10,200 bases of DNA from Pseudomonadota bacterium (GCA_021823875.1 JAKAMD010000093.1:1-10200); one strand, 5' to 3'; counted from the first letter of the stretch, positions 1 through 6,251 are shown. The notes: generated by a model not told the origin, from the sequence alone. A program made the numbers and translations.

Positions 1-188
1 CCGCGATCGCCACCCGGTCGTGCGGTAGACCAGCGGCGGCCTGCTTGAGCGCGGTTTCGTTGAGGTCGACCAGCAGGACGCGCGCGCCTTCCTCGACGAA
101 AAGCCGCGCCACCGCCAGGCCGAGGCGGCCGGCGCCGCCGGTGACAATGCAGGTTTTGCCCTCGAGCAGGCGGTCAGGGTTCGGCATG
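1..188 (-). CDS. Short-chain dehydrogenase/reductase (SDR), N-terminal part, runs off left edge
   Basis: Only the first 62 codons are inside the window. They begin MPNPDRLLEGKTCIVTGG and show the SDR Rossmann dinucleotide site TGGAGRLG (the TGxxxGxG motif) at about residues 16-23. An Asp (LLVDLN) ends the second beta strand, where SDRs set NAD(H) versus NADP(H) preference; Asp there usually favours NAD(H). The catalytic Ser-Tyr-Lys lies beyond the edge, so the substrate cannot be judged. The ATG at 188-186 is chosen because an AAGGAG ribosome site (198-203) precedes it by 9 nt and the family N-terminus fits. The gap to the livF stop is 43 nt on the same strand, so this is probably the last or a late gene of the Liv transporter operon. 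Inference: a cytosolic NAD(P)-dependent oxidoreductase acting on the imported solute or a derivative. Confidence 0.9.
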
Positions 189-231
189 GCTGAGTGCTCC
201 TTGTCTCATCGCAAAGTGTCCGCCGCGATCC

Positions 232-927
232 TCAAACGATCAAGAGGTCGAGGAAGCTCTTGTCGTTGGCGAGGGTGGCGGAAGCGCCTTCCGCCACCAC
301 CTCGCCGCGCTGCATCACCATGACCTTGGTGCAGATCTGCATGGCCAGTTGCGGGTTCTGATCGACCAGGATCAGCGCCAGCCCGTGTTGGCGCGTCACC
401 TCGATCAGGGCCTGGGTCAGGCTCTGCACGATGGAGGGCTGCAGGCCTTGCGAAAGCTCGTCGATGATCAAGAGCCGCGGTCCGACCGAAAGCGCACGGG
501 CGATCGCCACCTGTTGCTGCTGGCCGCCGGACAGGGTGCCGGCCGGCTGATCGCGGCGGGTCGCCAAATCGGGAAACAGCGCGTAGACGTCGACCGGGGT
601 TTCGGCATAGGCGCAGCCGCGCGCCAGCTCGATGTTCTCCGCCACCGTCAGGCGCGCGAACACCCCGCGGTTGTCGGGCACGAAGGTGACGCCGAGGCGC
701 GCCAGCTTGCGCGGATCGCGCGCGGCAACCGGCTGTCCGTCGATTTCCAGCGTGCCGGAGAAGCGGTCGGCCAATCCCATCAGGGTGCGCAGCAGCGTGG
801 TCTTGCCGACGCCGTTGCGTCCGAGCAGCGCCAGGGTTTCGCCCGCTTCGAGCGTGAACGAGACGCCGTTGACGATGCGGATCGCCCCGTAGCCGCCGAT
901 GATGTCGCGCGCGTTGACCAGCATCAC
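232..927 (-). CDS. livF: LivF-type ATP-binding protein of branched-chain amino-acid-type ABC transporter
   Basis: A 231-residue ATPase of normal LivF length, forming with the LivG half the cytoplasmic ATP-hydrolysing pair of a HAAT-family importer. Visible motifs are Walker A GRNGVGKT (36-43), a VPDNRGVF segment at the Q-loop (about 83-90), a canonical LSGGQ signature (132-136), Walker B LLIIDE (152-157) followed by LSQGL, and a switch loop LVDQN with Gln190 where most ABC ATPases have His. The Gln is usual for LivF proteins (VEQN), so it is a family trait rather than damage. The start overlaps the livMG stop in ATGA (924-927), which implies translational coupling. A second ATG follows immediately, so the start may be one codon later. 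The name describes the family; the true substrate may be another amino acid, an amide or an aromatic/carboxylic compound. Confidence 0.95.
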   Translation of the reverse strand: MMLVNARDIIGGYGAIRIVNGVSFTLEAGETLALLGRNGVGKTTLLRTLMGLADRFSGTLEIDGQPVAARDPRKLARLGVTFVPDNRGVFARLTVAENIELARGCAYAETPVDVYALFPDLATRRDQPAGTLSGGQQQQVAIARALSVGPRLLIIDELSQGLQPSIVQSLTQALIEVTRQHGLALILVDQNPQLAMQICTKVMVMQRGEVVAEGASATLANDKSFLDLLIV

Positions 928-2654
928 GCCATCCCCAGATAGGCCTGGCGCACGTTCATGTCGGCCGACACCTCGTCCATCGAGCCTTCGCTGATGATGC
1001 GGCCGTGATGCAGGCAGACGACGCGGTCGGCCAGATCGCGCACGATTTCCATGTCGTGCTCGACGCAGATGATGGCGCAGCCGACTTCGTCACGCAGCGC
1101 GCGCAGCGTCTTGGCGAGCTTGCCGGCGTCGTTGCGCGCAAGGCCGGCGGCCGGCTCGTCGAGCAGCAACACCGCGGGCCGCGAGCACAAGGCCATGGCG
1201 ATCTCGAGCGAGCGGCGATCGCTCAGCGACAGCGTCTCGACCCGCTGCGCGCCGTATTCCTTTTCGAGCGCGGCATAGCTCGCCGGCAGCGGCACCACGA
1301 AGCCCGCTTCCTGGCGCGCCAGCATCAGGTGTTCGTTCACGGAGAGCCCGGGAAACAGACTCGGCACCTGGAAGGTGCGGGCAAGGCCGGCGGTAACGCG
1401 GTTGTGCGGTGGCGTCTCCTCGATGCGCACGCCGCTCAGCGTTACAGTGCCCGAGTCGCAGGTGATCGCACCGGAAAACACGTTGAGCAGGGTGCTCTTG
1501 CCGGCACCATTCGGCCCGATCAGGCAGATGATCTCGGCCGGCTTCACGCGCAGATCGACGCCGTTGAGCACCTTATTGCCGGCGAAGCTCTTGACGATCT
1601 CGGCGCAGGCGAGAGCGTCCTCGGCGCCGGAGCGCCGCGTGCCCGGGGCAGCCGCCGCGCCGGGCGTGGTGTCCGCCAGTTGCGGGCCCCTGCGGAACAC
1701 GCCGGCGATGCCGTCCGGCACCAGCAGCACCGACAGGATGAACAACAGGCCGAGGATGAGCAGATAGAATTCGCCCAGCGTGCTCGCCAGCGCGTCCTGG
1801 CCGTAGGTCAAGGCCACCGCGCCGATCATCGGCCCGAGGATGGTGTTCTTGCCGCCGATCGCCACCCAGACGAGCACCTGGGTGGAGAGCACGATGGCGA
1901 CGCGGTCGGGACTGACGCTGCTCATCCACGGCGCCGACAGCGCGCCGGCGAAGGCCGCGACGACTGCGCTCAGCACGAAGGCGATCACACGCCCGCGAAA
2001 GATCGGAATGCCGAGATGCTCGGCCCGCTGGTCGTTGAGCCGGATGGCGGTGAGCCGGTTGCCCAAGGGCCGGTTCAGCACCGTGAACCACAGCACGGCG
2101 ATGATGATGGCGATCGCGGCGAGGCAAAACCAGTAATAGGTATAGGTGTCGGCGAGCGGCGGCACGAAGAGGCCGGAACTGCCGCCCGTCACCGACCACC
2201 AGTCGCGCGCGATCTTCTCGGCGAGCAGAGTGATGGCGAGCGTCAGCACCGCCATGGTGGACGGATTGGTGGCGCGGTGCTGGCCGACCACGGCAGTGAT
2301 GAGGCCGAGCACAGCCGCGACGGCGATCGCGATCAGCGCGCCGAGTTCCGGCGAATGATGGCGGGTTATCGCGATCGCCACGCCATAGACGCCGAGCCCG
2401 AAGAAGACGGCGTGGCCGATCGAGACGATGCCGGTGCGGCCCCAGGCAAGGTCGAGCCCGACGGCAAACAGGCCGTAGGTCAGGCCGAGCCCGATCAGGC
2501 CGACCTTGAACTCGCTCACCAGGAACGGGCACGCGGCCGCCGCGACCAGGAAGACGAGGCAATATACGAGCCCGGAATTGAAGCGTCCGGCCGCGCGCGG
2601 GCCTGCGTTCGCCGCTCCGGCCGCTAACGCTTGCTGGCGGATTTCCTGCGCCAT
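924..2654 (-). CDS. livM/livG: Fused LivM permease and LivG ATPase of HAAT ABC transporter
   Basis: A 576-residue fusion of two subunits usually made separately. Residues about 25-320 are a LivM-type permease with hydrophobic segments near 29-44, 50-70, 79-97, 104-124, 172-193, 222-246 and 293-316, and a cytoplasmic coupling stretch with LGNRLTAIRLND (197-208). A Pro/Ala/Gly/Arg-rich linker (about 321-348) leads into a LivG-type ATPase: Walker A GPNGAGKS (380-387), Q-loop Gln429 in RTFQV, Walker B LLLDE (to Glu500), H-loop His533 in VEHD. The signature position reads LSLSDRR (475-481) where LivG relatives usually have LSxGEQR, so the conserved Gly is Ser. The reading frame is continuous, with no sign of frameshift. 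The weak AAGG upstream of ATG 2654 suggests modest translation. It lies 94 nt after livK and overlaps livF by 4 bp. It sits in the inner membrane as a half-transporter carrying its own ATPase. Confidence 0.95.
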   Translation of the reverse strand: MAQEIRQQALAAGAANAGPRAAGRFNSGLVYCLVFLVAAAACPFLVSEFKVGLIGLGLTYGLFAVGLDLAWGRTGIVSIGHAVFFGLGVYGVAIAITRHHSPELGALIAIAVAAVLGLITAVVGQHRATNPSTMAVLTLAITLLAEKIARDWWSVTGGSSGLFVPPLADTYTYYWFCLAAIAIIIAVLWFTVLNRPLGNRLTAIRLNDQRAEHLGIPIFRGRVIAFVLSAVVAAFAGALSAPWMSSVSPDRVAIVLSTQVLVWVAIGGKNTILGPMIGAVALTYGQDALASTLGEFYLLILGLLFILSVLLVPDGIAGVFRRGPQLADTTPGAAAAPGTRRSGAEDALACAEIVKSFAGNKVLNGVDLRVKPAEIICLIGPNGAGKSTLLNVFSGAITCDSGTVTLSGVRIEETPPHNRVTAGLARTFQVPSLFPGLSVNEHLMLARQEAGFVVPLPASYAALEKEYGAQRVETLSLSDRRSLEIAMALCSRPAVLLLDEPAAGLARNDAGKLAKTLRALRDEVGCAIICVEHDMEIVRDLADRVVCLHHGRIISEGSMDEVSADMNVRQAYLGMA

Positions 2655-2687
2655 TGTTGTTTTTGAACCTTATTGTCCGCGCGTGAG

Positions 2688-2719
2688 CCGCTCACTCCCG
2701 CGCGTGCGGGAATGAGCGG
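2688..2719. repeat. 32-bp near-perfect palindrome (REP-like) between livK and livMG
   Basis: Two 14-nt arms, CCGCTCACTCCCGC (2688-2701) and GCGGGAATGAGCGG (2706-2719), pair at 13 of 14 positions around a 4-nt GCGT loop. The TCCCGC/GCGGGA core resembles dispersed extragenic palindromes that I recall from many proteobacterial genomes; only one copy is in this window. There is no T-run on either side, so it is not a canonical intrinsic terminator. In the mRNA it would form a very stable stem 3' of the binding-protein gene and could protect that part of the message, as REP elements do in other transporter operons. Confidence 0.75.
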
Positions 2720-2736
2720 TGTCCGCCTCGCGACAG

Positions 2737-2759
2737 GCGAAGCTTAGTTTAGGCTTCGC
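2737..2759 (-). promoter_or_regulatory. Stem-loop spanning the livK stop codon
   Basis: GCGAAGC (2737-2743) and GCTTCGC (2753-2759) form a perfect 7-bp stem around a 9-nt AT-rich loop that contains the TAA stop of the binding protein (2749-2751). It is followed within 20 nt by the 32-bp palindrome. No U-tract is evident. It may be an mRNA-stabilising or attenuating structure that lowers livMG-F-SDR expression relative to the receptor. Function is inferred from position only. Confidence 0.5.
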
Positions 2760-4005
2760 ACTTCAAGTCGTTTTTGACGAAGCCTACTTCCTTGACGATC
2801 TTGTACAGGCCACCCTTCTGGATCTGGGTGATGTACATCGGATAGTTGGGGTTCATCGTGGTCGGATCGATCTTGATCGGCTTGTCGGACAGGATGGTCT
2901 TAGCCTCGAGGCCCTTGAAGGCGTTGAACACCGCTTTCCTGTCATAGGTGCCGGCTTTCTCCACCGCCGCCTTGACGAAATCGAGCGTGTAGTAAGCGGT
3001 GGTCGCGACCAGCGGGATCGTGCCTTTGCCGTATTTCTTGTTGTAGGCCGCGATGAATTTCTTGTTGGCGGCGTTCTGCAGGTCCTCGGTGTAGCGCACG
3101 CAGGCATATTGCCCGTCGATCGCGTCGCCCATGGCCGGATAGAACTCGGCCTGCAGCGTGTCGCCGGTCAGATGCGCGCCCGGCAACAGGCCGAGGCTCT
3201 TGGCCTGCTTGACGAAGGCGATGGCGTCGCCGCCGACCACGCAGGAATAGATCACGTCGGGCTTGGCCGACTTGATCTTGGCAATCGAACTCGACCAGTC
3301 GGCGGTACCCAACGGGGCGTAGATTTCATCGAGCACCGTGACGCCGGCCTGCTTCATGTAATTCTTGGCGACGGTGAGATAAGCGTGCGGATAGGAGAAG
3401 TCGGAACCGATCAAGAAGAACTTCTTGCCGAATTTCTCGGCGACGAACGGCACCAGCGGCCCGTTCAGGTCGAACGAATTCTCGCCCATCATCACCGTGG
3501 TGGCGTCGCAGAACGAATGCCAGAATCCGTGCTCGGGGAAAATGACCGGCACGCCCGCTGCCGCGCACAGCCGGCTCGCCACCACCTCCTCGTCATTGGT
3601 GATGGTGCCGACGATCATGTCGACCTTTTCTTCCTGGATGAACTTTTTCACCACCGTGCCGGCGACCGCCGGGACCGCCTGCGTGTCTTGGGTGACGACC
3701 TCGATCTTGTGGCCGGCGATGCCGCCGGCGGCATTGATCGTCTCGACACCGAGGTTGAAGCCGCGCTGCATGGCAACGCCTTCGGGCGCCACCGGCCCCG
3801 TGAGCGGCGCGAGGAAGCCGATTTTGTAGGAGCGCGAGGCTTTGAAGCTCGCCGCCTGCGCGCCCGTTGCGGCAAGACCGCCGAACGCACTCGCGGCGGC
3901 AAGGCCGGCGCCGATGCGAACGACGCCCTGGTTGAACGAACGGCGTGACAGGTGCTGCGATGACGACGAATTCGGCGGCAATAGCAATTCTTGATCCTTC
4001 TTCAC
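2749..4005 (-). CDS. Tat-exported periplasmic substrate-binding protein of HAAT ABC transporter (LivK-like)
   Basis: A 418-residue periplasmic receptor of the Peripla_BP_6/LivK type that delivers solute to LivH/LivM. I choose the GTG at 4005-4003 because a strong AAGGAGG lies 5 nt upstream and the signal sequence begins right after it; the open frame continues to 4449 only as a shadow inside livH. Residues 20-26 read SRRSFNQ, a twin-arginine motif, followed by a hydrophobic stretch and an AQA site near residue 51, so export is probably by the Tat system after folding. The mature domain opens with IGFLAPLTGP (62-71), typical of this family, and contains the usual GVAMQRGFNLGVETINAAGG region. 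GTG overlaps the livH stop as GTGA (4002-4005). The C-terminus ends KCEA, with a stem-loop across the stop codon. Ligand identity is not readable: amino acids, amides, urea and aromatic acids are all known for this family. Confidence 0.94.
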   Translation of the reverse strand: MKKDQELLLPPNSSSSQHLSRRSFNQGVVRIGAGLAAASAFGGLAATGAQAASFKASRSYKIGFLAPLTGPVAPEGVAMQRGFNLGVETINAAGGIAGHKIEVVTQDTQAVPAVAGTVVKKFIQEEKVDMIVGTITNDEEVVASRLCAAAGVPVIFPEHGFWHSFCDATTVMMGENSFDLNGPLVPFVAEKFGKKFFLIGSDFSYPHAYLTVAKNYMKQAGVTVLDEIYAPLGTADWSSSIAKIKSAKPDVIYSCVVGGDAIAFVKQAKSLGLLPGAHLTGDTLQAEFYPAMGDAIDGQYACVRYTEDLQNAANKKFIAAYNKKYGKGTIPLVATTAYYTLDFVKAAVEKAGTYDRKAVFNAFKGLEAKTILSDKPIKIDPTTMNPNYPMYITQIQKGGLYKIVKEVGFVKNDLKCEA

Positions 4006-4017
4006 GTTTCCCTCCTT
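4002..4017 (-). promoter_or_regulatory. Strong ribosome site and GTGA start/stop overlap that set the binding-protein start
   Basis: On the minus strand AAGGAGG (4011-4017) stands 5 nt before GTG (4005-4003), and the next base completes TGA, the livH stop (4002-4004). The site decides the start of the binding protein against any longer form: the frame upstream encodes only an Arg/Ala-rich antiframe of livH. The combination implies coupled translation plus strong independent initiation, which suits a receptor needed in excess over its permease. Confidence 0.85.
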
Positions 4018-4871
4018 GCTGTTTTCCAGGACCACGAAATGCCCTGGGGTTTTATGGCAATGAAAAGCGCCAGCAGGCCGAACAGAATGGCTTCCGCCAT
4101 GGTGACGTTGAGATAGGCCTGCAACATGGTGAAGGTGAATTCGACCGCCACGGCGCCGATCACCGGGCCGGCGAGCGAGCCCTGCTTGGCGACCAACACG
4201 GCAAAGAAGGCCGGTGCCAGGAAGGACAGGCCGAGCGTCGGTGTGATGGCGAGCGTCGGCGCGATCAGCGCGCCGGCCAGTACCGCCAGCGCGGTCGCCA
4301 CCGAGAACACCATGGCAAAGGTGCGCTGCGGTGAGATGCCCATGATCGCGGCCATCTCGACATTGTCGATCGAGGCGCGCAGCCGCAGCCCGAGCGAGGT
4401 GCGATAGACCAGCAGCAACAGCGCGCCGAGCAGGGCGGCGATGCCGCAAATCACGACGATCCGGTAGGTCGGGTAGGTTAGTTCGCCAATGACGATCTGG
4501 CCCGACAGCGGCGGGTCGATACCCTTTTGCGACACGGTGAACAGTACGGCGGCGACCTGTTCGAGCACGATGCCGATGCCCCAGGTCGCCAGCAGCGTGG
4601 CGATGAAGCCTTTGTCATAGACCCAGCGCAGCACGCCGCGCTCCAGCAGCAGGCCGAGCAACAGGCCGATGATGAAAGTGATCAGCAGCGCCAGCGCAAA
4701 CGGCAGTGCGCGCATGCTGTACATGCAATAGGCGCCGACCATCATCAGGTCGCCTTGCGCGACATTGACGATCTTCAATTCGCCCAGGATGAGGCCGAGG
4801 CTGAAGGCGACGAGCGCGAGGCCTGCCGACACCCACACGAAGTCCAGCAGAACCTGGATCGATCCGCTCAT
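4002..4871 (-). CDS. livH: LivH-type permease of HAAT ABC transporter
   Basis: A 289-residue integral inner-membrane protein, normal length for LivH. It carries the family hallmark IVNVAQGDLMMVGAYC (34-49) and a cytoplasmic coupling stretch YRTSLGLRLRASIDN (156-170) followed by AAIMGI, both characteristic of LivH. Hydrophobic spans lie near 9-30, 57-77, 88-110, 136-156, 184-210, 214-229 and 255-275. It pairs with the LivM half of the downstream fusion to form the translocation channel. It is the first gene of the operon, about 70 nt downstream of a predicted promoter. Upstream of the ATG there is AGGAAA at about 10 nt, a modest ribosome site. The stop overlaps the GTG start of the binding protein. 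Family assignment is secure; substrate is unknown. Confidence 0.95.
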   Translation of the reverse strand: MSGSIQVLLDFVWVSAGLALVAFSLGLILGELKIVNVAQGDLMMVGAYCMYSMRALPFALALLITFIIGLLLGLLLERGVLRWVYDKGFIATLLATWGIGIVLEQVAAVLFTVSQKGIDPPLSGQIVIGELTYPTYRIVVICGIAALLGALLLLVYRTSLGLRLRASIDNVEMAAIMGISPQRTFAMVFSVATALAVLAGALIAPTLAITPTLGLSFLAPAFFAVLVAKQGSLAGPVIGAVAVEFTFTMLQAYLNVTMAEAILFGLLALFIAIKPQGISWSWKTARRET

Positions 4872-4940
4872 TGCCGCGATGTTTCCTCGCGGGCGCCTTA
4901 TCCGGACCCCCCAACAGGCCAGGTCGGCGCCTCCTCCCTG

Positions 4941-4957
4941 GTGCGAACTCTAAGCAC
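4941..4957. promoter_or_regulatory. Possible operator dyad overlapping the liv -10 element
   Basis: GTGC at 4941-4944 and GCAC at 4954-4957 are inverted around a 9-nt centre that holds the -10 hexamer, with one further symmetric A/T pair inside. A repressor bound here would block the predicted promoter. The dyad is short, no cognate regulator gene is in the window, and it could be chance. Confidence 0.3.
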
Positions 4958-4975
4958 AAGATGATTGGGCGTCAA
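4947..4975 (-). promoter_or_regulatory. Predicted sigma70-type promoter of the liv operon
   Basis: On the minus strand a -35 TTGACG (4970-4975, 5 of 6 to TTGACA) is followed after exactly 17 bp by a -10 TAGAGT (4947-4952, 4 of 6 to TATAAT). Transcription would start near 4940, giving a leader of about 70 nt before livH. It is the best housekeeping-type promoter I see in the window. A dyad overlaps the -10 (see 4941-4957). Confidence 0.6.
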
Positions 4976-5238
4976 ACTATTCGGCCGCCGTGCCCGCTCG
5001 CGGCGGCGGCCAATCAAGCCCGTGAATGCTGGCATTCTTGCATGTAATCCGCGTCCAAAATGTAGATTGAAGTTCATAATAATTGATGAGAGCGACAATC
5101 CGGCGCCGACGCGCGCAAACGCAAACGGCGCGGCCTGCGAAGGAGCGATCATCGCCGCCGACATGGAGATCAAGGCCAGGCAGCGGATTCAGAACCTGTC
5201 AAAGGGACGCAGGCTTTTTGGGTTCCTCATTCCAGGCC

Positions 5239-5802
5239 TTAACGCTGCTGCGCGAAGGCCTGCCAGAACCGGTGCCAATAGATGCCGAACCAGACGGTGT
5301 AATTTTCCGGGTGCGCTTGAATTTCTTGTTCGATCACTTCGGGCGCGCGCCAGGTCCAGGCCATGACTTCGTTTGGATCGGGCTGCGGCACGCCGTCGAA
5401 GCGGCCGCCGAACACATGCACCACTTCATTTTCGATCAGCCCGGATGAAACCGGCTCGTTGTAGTCGGCCAGGAACATATGGGTGAGGTCACAGCTAAAC
5501 CCCATCTCTTCCGCGATGCGCCGGCGAGCGGCTTCCTCGACCGGCTCGTTCGGCCGCGGATGACTGCAGCAGGTGTTGGTCCACAATCCGCCCGAATGAT
5601 ATTTGCCGAGCGCGCGTTGCTGCAGCAGGAAACGTCCCGCCTCGTCGCAGACAAAAATCGAAAAGGCGCGATGACGGAAACCATGACGGTGCGCGTCGAG
5701 CTTCTCCATGGTGCCGATCGGCCGATCATCGGCGTCGACCAGCACGACGCGGTCAATGTCTTGCGCTTGATGGGAGAGAGACGGCTCGTGGGATAACGTC
5801 AT
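5239..5802 (-). CDS. idi: Isopentenyl-diphosphate delta-isomerase, type 1
   Basis: A 187-residue Nudix-fold cytosolic enzyme that interconverts isopentenyl and dimethylallyl diphosphate, the step that balances isoprenoid precursors. Against E. coli Idi, from memory, the key residues are present: the metal-site histidines His38 and His44 (in HRHGFRHRAF) and His81 in TNTCCSHP, the catalytic Cys as the second Cys of that motif (Cys79), and Glu124/Glu126 in IENEV. Nudix-like residues follow in the PNEPVEEAARRRIAEEMGF region, and the C-terminal aromatic cluster VWFGIYWHRFW closes the active site. I start at ATG 5802 because family similarity begins a few residues later; the frame stays open to 5910 but reads basic low-complexity sequence there. 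The ribosome site is poor. Cofactors should be Mg2+ and Mn2+/Zn2+. A ubiX-like remnant lies 34 nt upstream. No other isoprenoid gene is in the window. Confidence 0.95.
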   Translation of the reverse strand: MTLSHEPSLSHQAQDIDRVVLVDADDRPIGTMEKLDAHRHGFRHRAFSIFVCDEAGRFLLQQRALGKYHSGGLWTNTCCSHPRPNEPVEEAARRRIAEEMGFSCDLTHMFLADYNEPVSSGLIENEVVHVFGGRFDGVPQPDPNEVMAWTWRAPEVIEQEIQAHPENYTVWFGIYWHRFWQAFAQQR

Positions 5803-5836
5803 GGGTGGCGTTCTCGGTCGTCTTTGATGGCGGTGG

Positions 5837-5947
5837 TTAAGCCTTGGCCGCGGGTGCTTCGACGCCGCTCGGCTGGAGCGCTTCCAGCAGCCGGATGCCG
5901 AACACGGCATCCGCTGCAGCGGACACGCCGACGATAAGATGCCGCAT
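5837..5947 (-). pseudogene. Truncated, decayed ubiX (flavin prenyltransferase) N-terminal remnant, 36 codons
   Basis: A short frame from ATG 5947-5945 to TAA 5839-5837 reads MRHLIVGVSAAADAVFGIRL, then LEALQPSGVE and APAAKA. This closely follows the N-terminus of UbiX proteins (MKRLIVGISGASGAIYGVRLLEAL type) and then stops where a full UbiX continues for some 150 more residues. The flavin/phosphate-binding GASG is replaced by AAAD, so even this part would be non-functional. A GGGGGA stands about 8 nt before the ATG, so it may still be translated, possibly as a leader peptide to idi 34 nt downstream. No continuation of UbiX is found after the stop in this frame. Alternative: a genuine small protein of unknown role. 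Identification is by eye from remembered family sequence. Confidence 0.6.
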
Positions 5948-6126
5948 CAATGATCCCCCGAGCCCTTCGGTCCGTTCAAGACATTGAGATTAATCGCAAA
6001 CCCGCCGGAAAGGCGAGCCCTTCCTCTGCCTTGGACAGCGGCCGGTTCAGGCCGCATGGGACCGCCCGAAAGGATGCGCAACCATTGGCCGCCGGTCGCC
6101 GGCCACACCTATCCTCCGCAACCTGC

Positions 6127-6140
6127 TTGATTTTGGTCAA
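6127..6140. promoter_or_regulatory. FNR/FixK-type binding site upstream of the flavoprotein operon
   Basis: TTGATTTTGGTCAA is TTGAT-N4-GTCAA: it matches the FNR consensus TTGAT-N4-ATCAA at 9 of 10 positions and the rhizobial FixK pattern TTGA-N6-TCAA perfectly. It lies 111 bp upstream of the flavoprotein ATG. Its centre (6133.5) is 41.5 bp from a start predicted by a TAATCT -10 element, which is the class II activator arrangement. Implies induction at low oxygen. Confidence 0.65.
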
Positions 6141-6162
6141 TCGGGCAATGCGACCGCGCACC

Positions 6163-6168
6163 TAATCT
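6163..6168 (+). promoter_or_regulatory. Possible -10 element of the FixK/FNR-dependent promoter
   Basis: TAATCT matches TATAAT only at the three most important positions (T, A, final T), as often seen in activator-dependent promoters. It starts 22 bp after the dyad and would give a transcript start near 6175 and a leader of about 77 nt. There is no good -35 hexamer, consistent with activator dependence. Confidence 0.4.
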
Positions 6169-6251
6169 CATGAGGGTTAATGCGGCTCGGCCGCGCCATA
6201 TCCGCGGCCGCCGGCACTCGCGATCCAATCCAGCCGAGCTGAGGTCCCGCT

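Larger units (their letters stand above)
4872..5238. other. 367-bp non-coding region between idi and livH
   Basis: Holds the predicted liv promoter and dyad in its left third. The middle (about 5040-5095) is noticeably AT-richer than its surroundings. A short inverted repeat, AATGC-TG-GCATT, is at 5025-5036. Open frames here (for example 4898-5173 minus, or an ATG at 5164 plus) lack ribosome sites, family resemblance and sensible composition. I see no terminator with a T-run for idi and no recognisable RNA gene. Confidence 0.55.
5948..6251. other. 304-bp divergent intergenic region (ubiX remnant/idi versus flavoprotein)
   Basis: Holds the FixK/FNR-type dyad (6127-6140) and a possible -10 (6163-6168) for the rightward flavoprotein operon. 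A 6-bp perfect stem, GCGGCC (6038-6043) and GGCCGC (6050-6055), lies in the middle. The short open frames here show no family resemblance. Any leftward promoter for the remnant and idi should also be here but is not obvious. Confidence 0.6.

Noticed and set aside
1005..2627. Long plus-strand open frame opposite livMG (540 codons)
   Set aside because: It is the antisense shadow of livMG in high-GC DNA: Arg/Asp/Gly/His-rich, no family resemblance, no ribosome site, while the minus strand encodes clear permease and ATPase motifs.
2688..2719. Palindrome as an intrinsic terminator ending the liv transcript
   Set aside because: There is no U-run on either strand and livMG-F must be transcribed from somewhere; no promoter is evident in the 94-bp gap, so read-through is more likely.
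2719..3948. Long plus-strand open frame opposite the binding-protein gene (409 codons)
   Set aside because: Antisense shadow with composition unlike real proteins; the minus strand has an unmistakable Peripla_BP_6 protein with signal peptide.
4006..4449. Upstream extension of the binding-protein frame inside livH
   Set aside because: The extra 148 residues are an Arg/Ala/His-rich off-frame reading of livH; the ribosome site and Tat signal mark GTG 4005 as the start.
4898..5173. Possible small minus-strand gene upstream of livH
   Set aside because: It has no ribosome site or family match, and it covers the predicted liv promoter; composition is that of non-coding DNA.
5803..5910. Longer start for idi
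   Set aside because: The 36 added residues are basic and low in complexity, overlap the ubiX-like frame in another phase, and have no counterpart in the Idi family.
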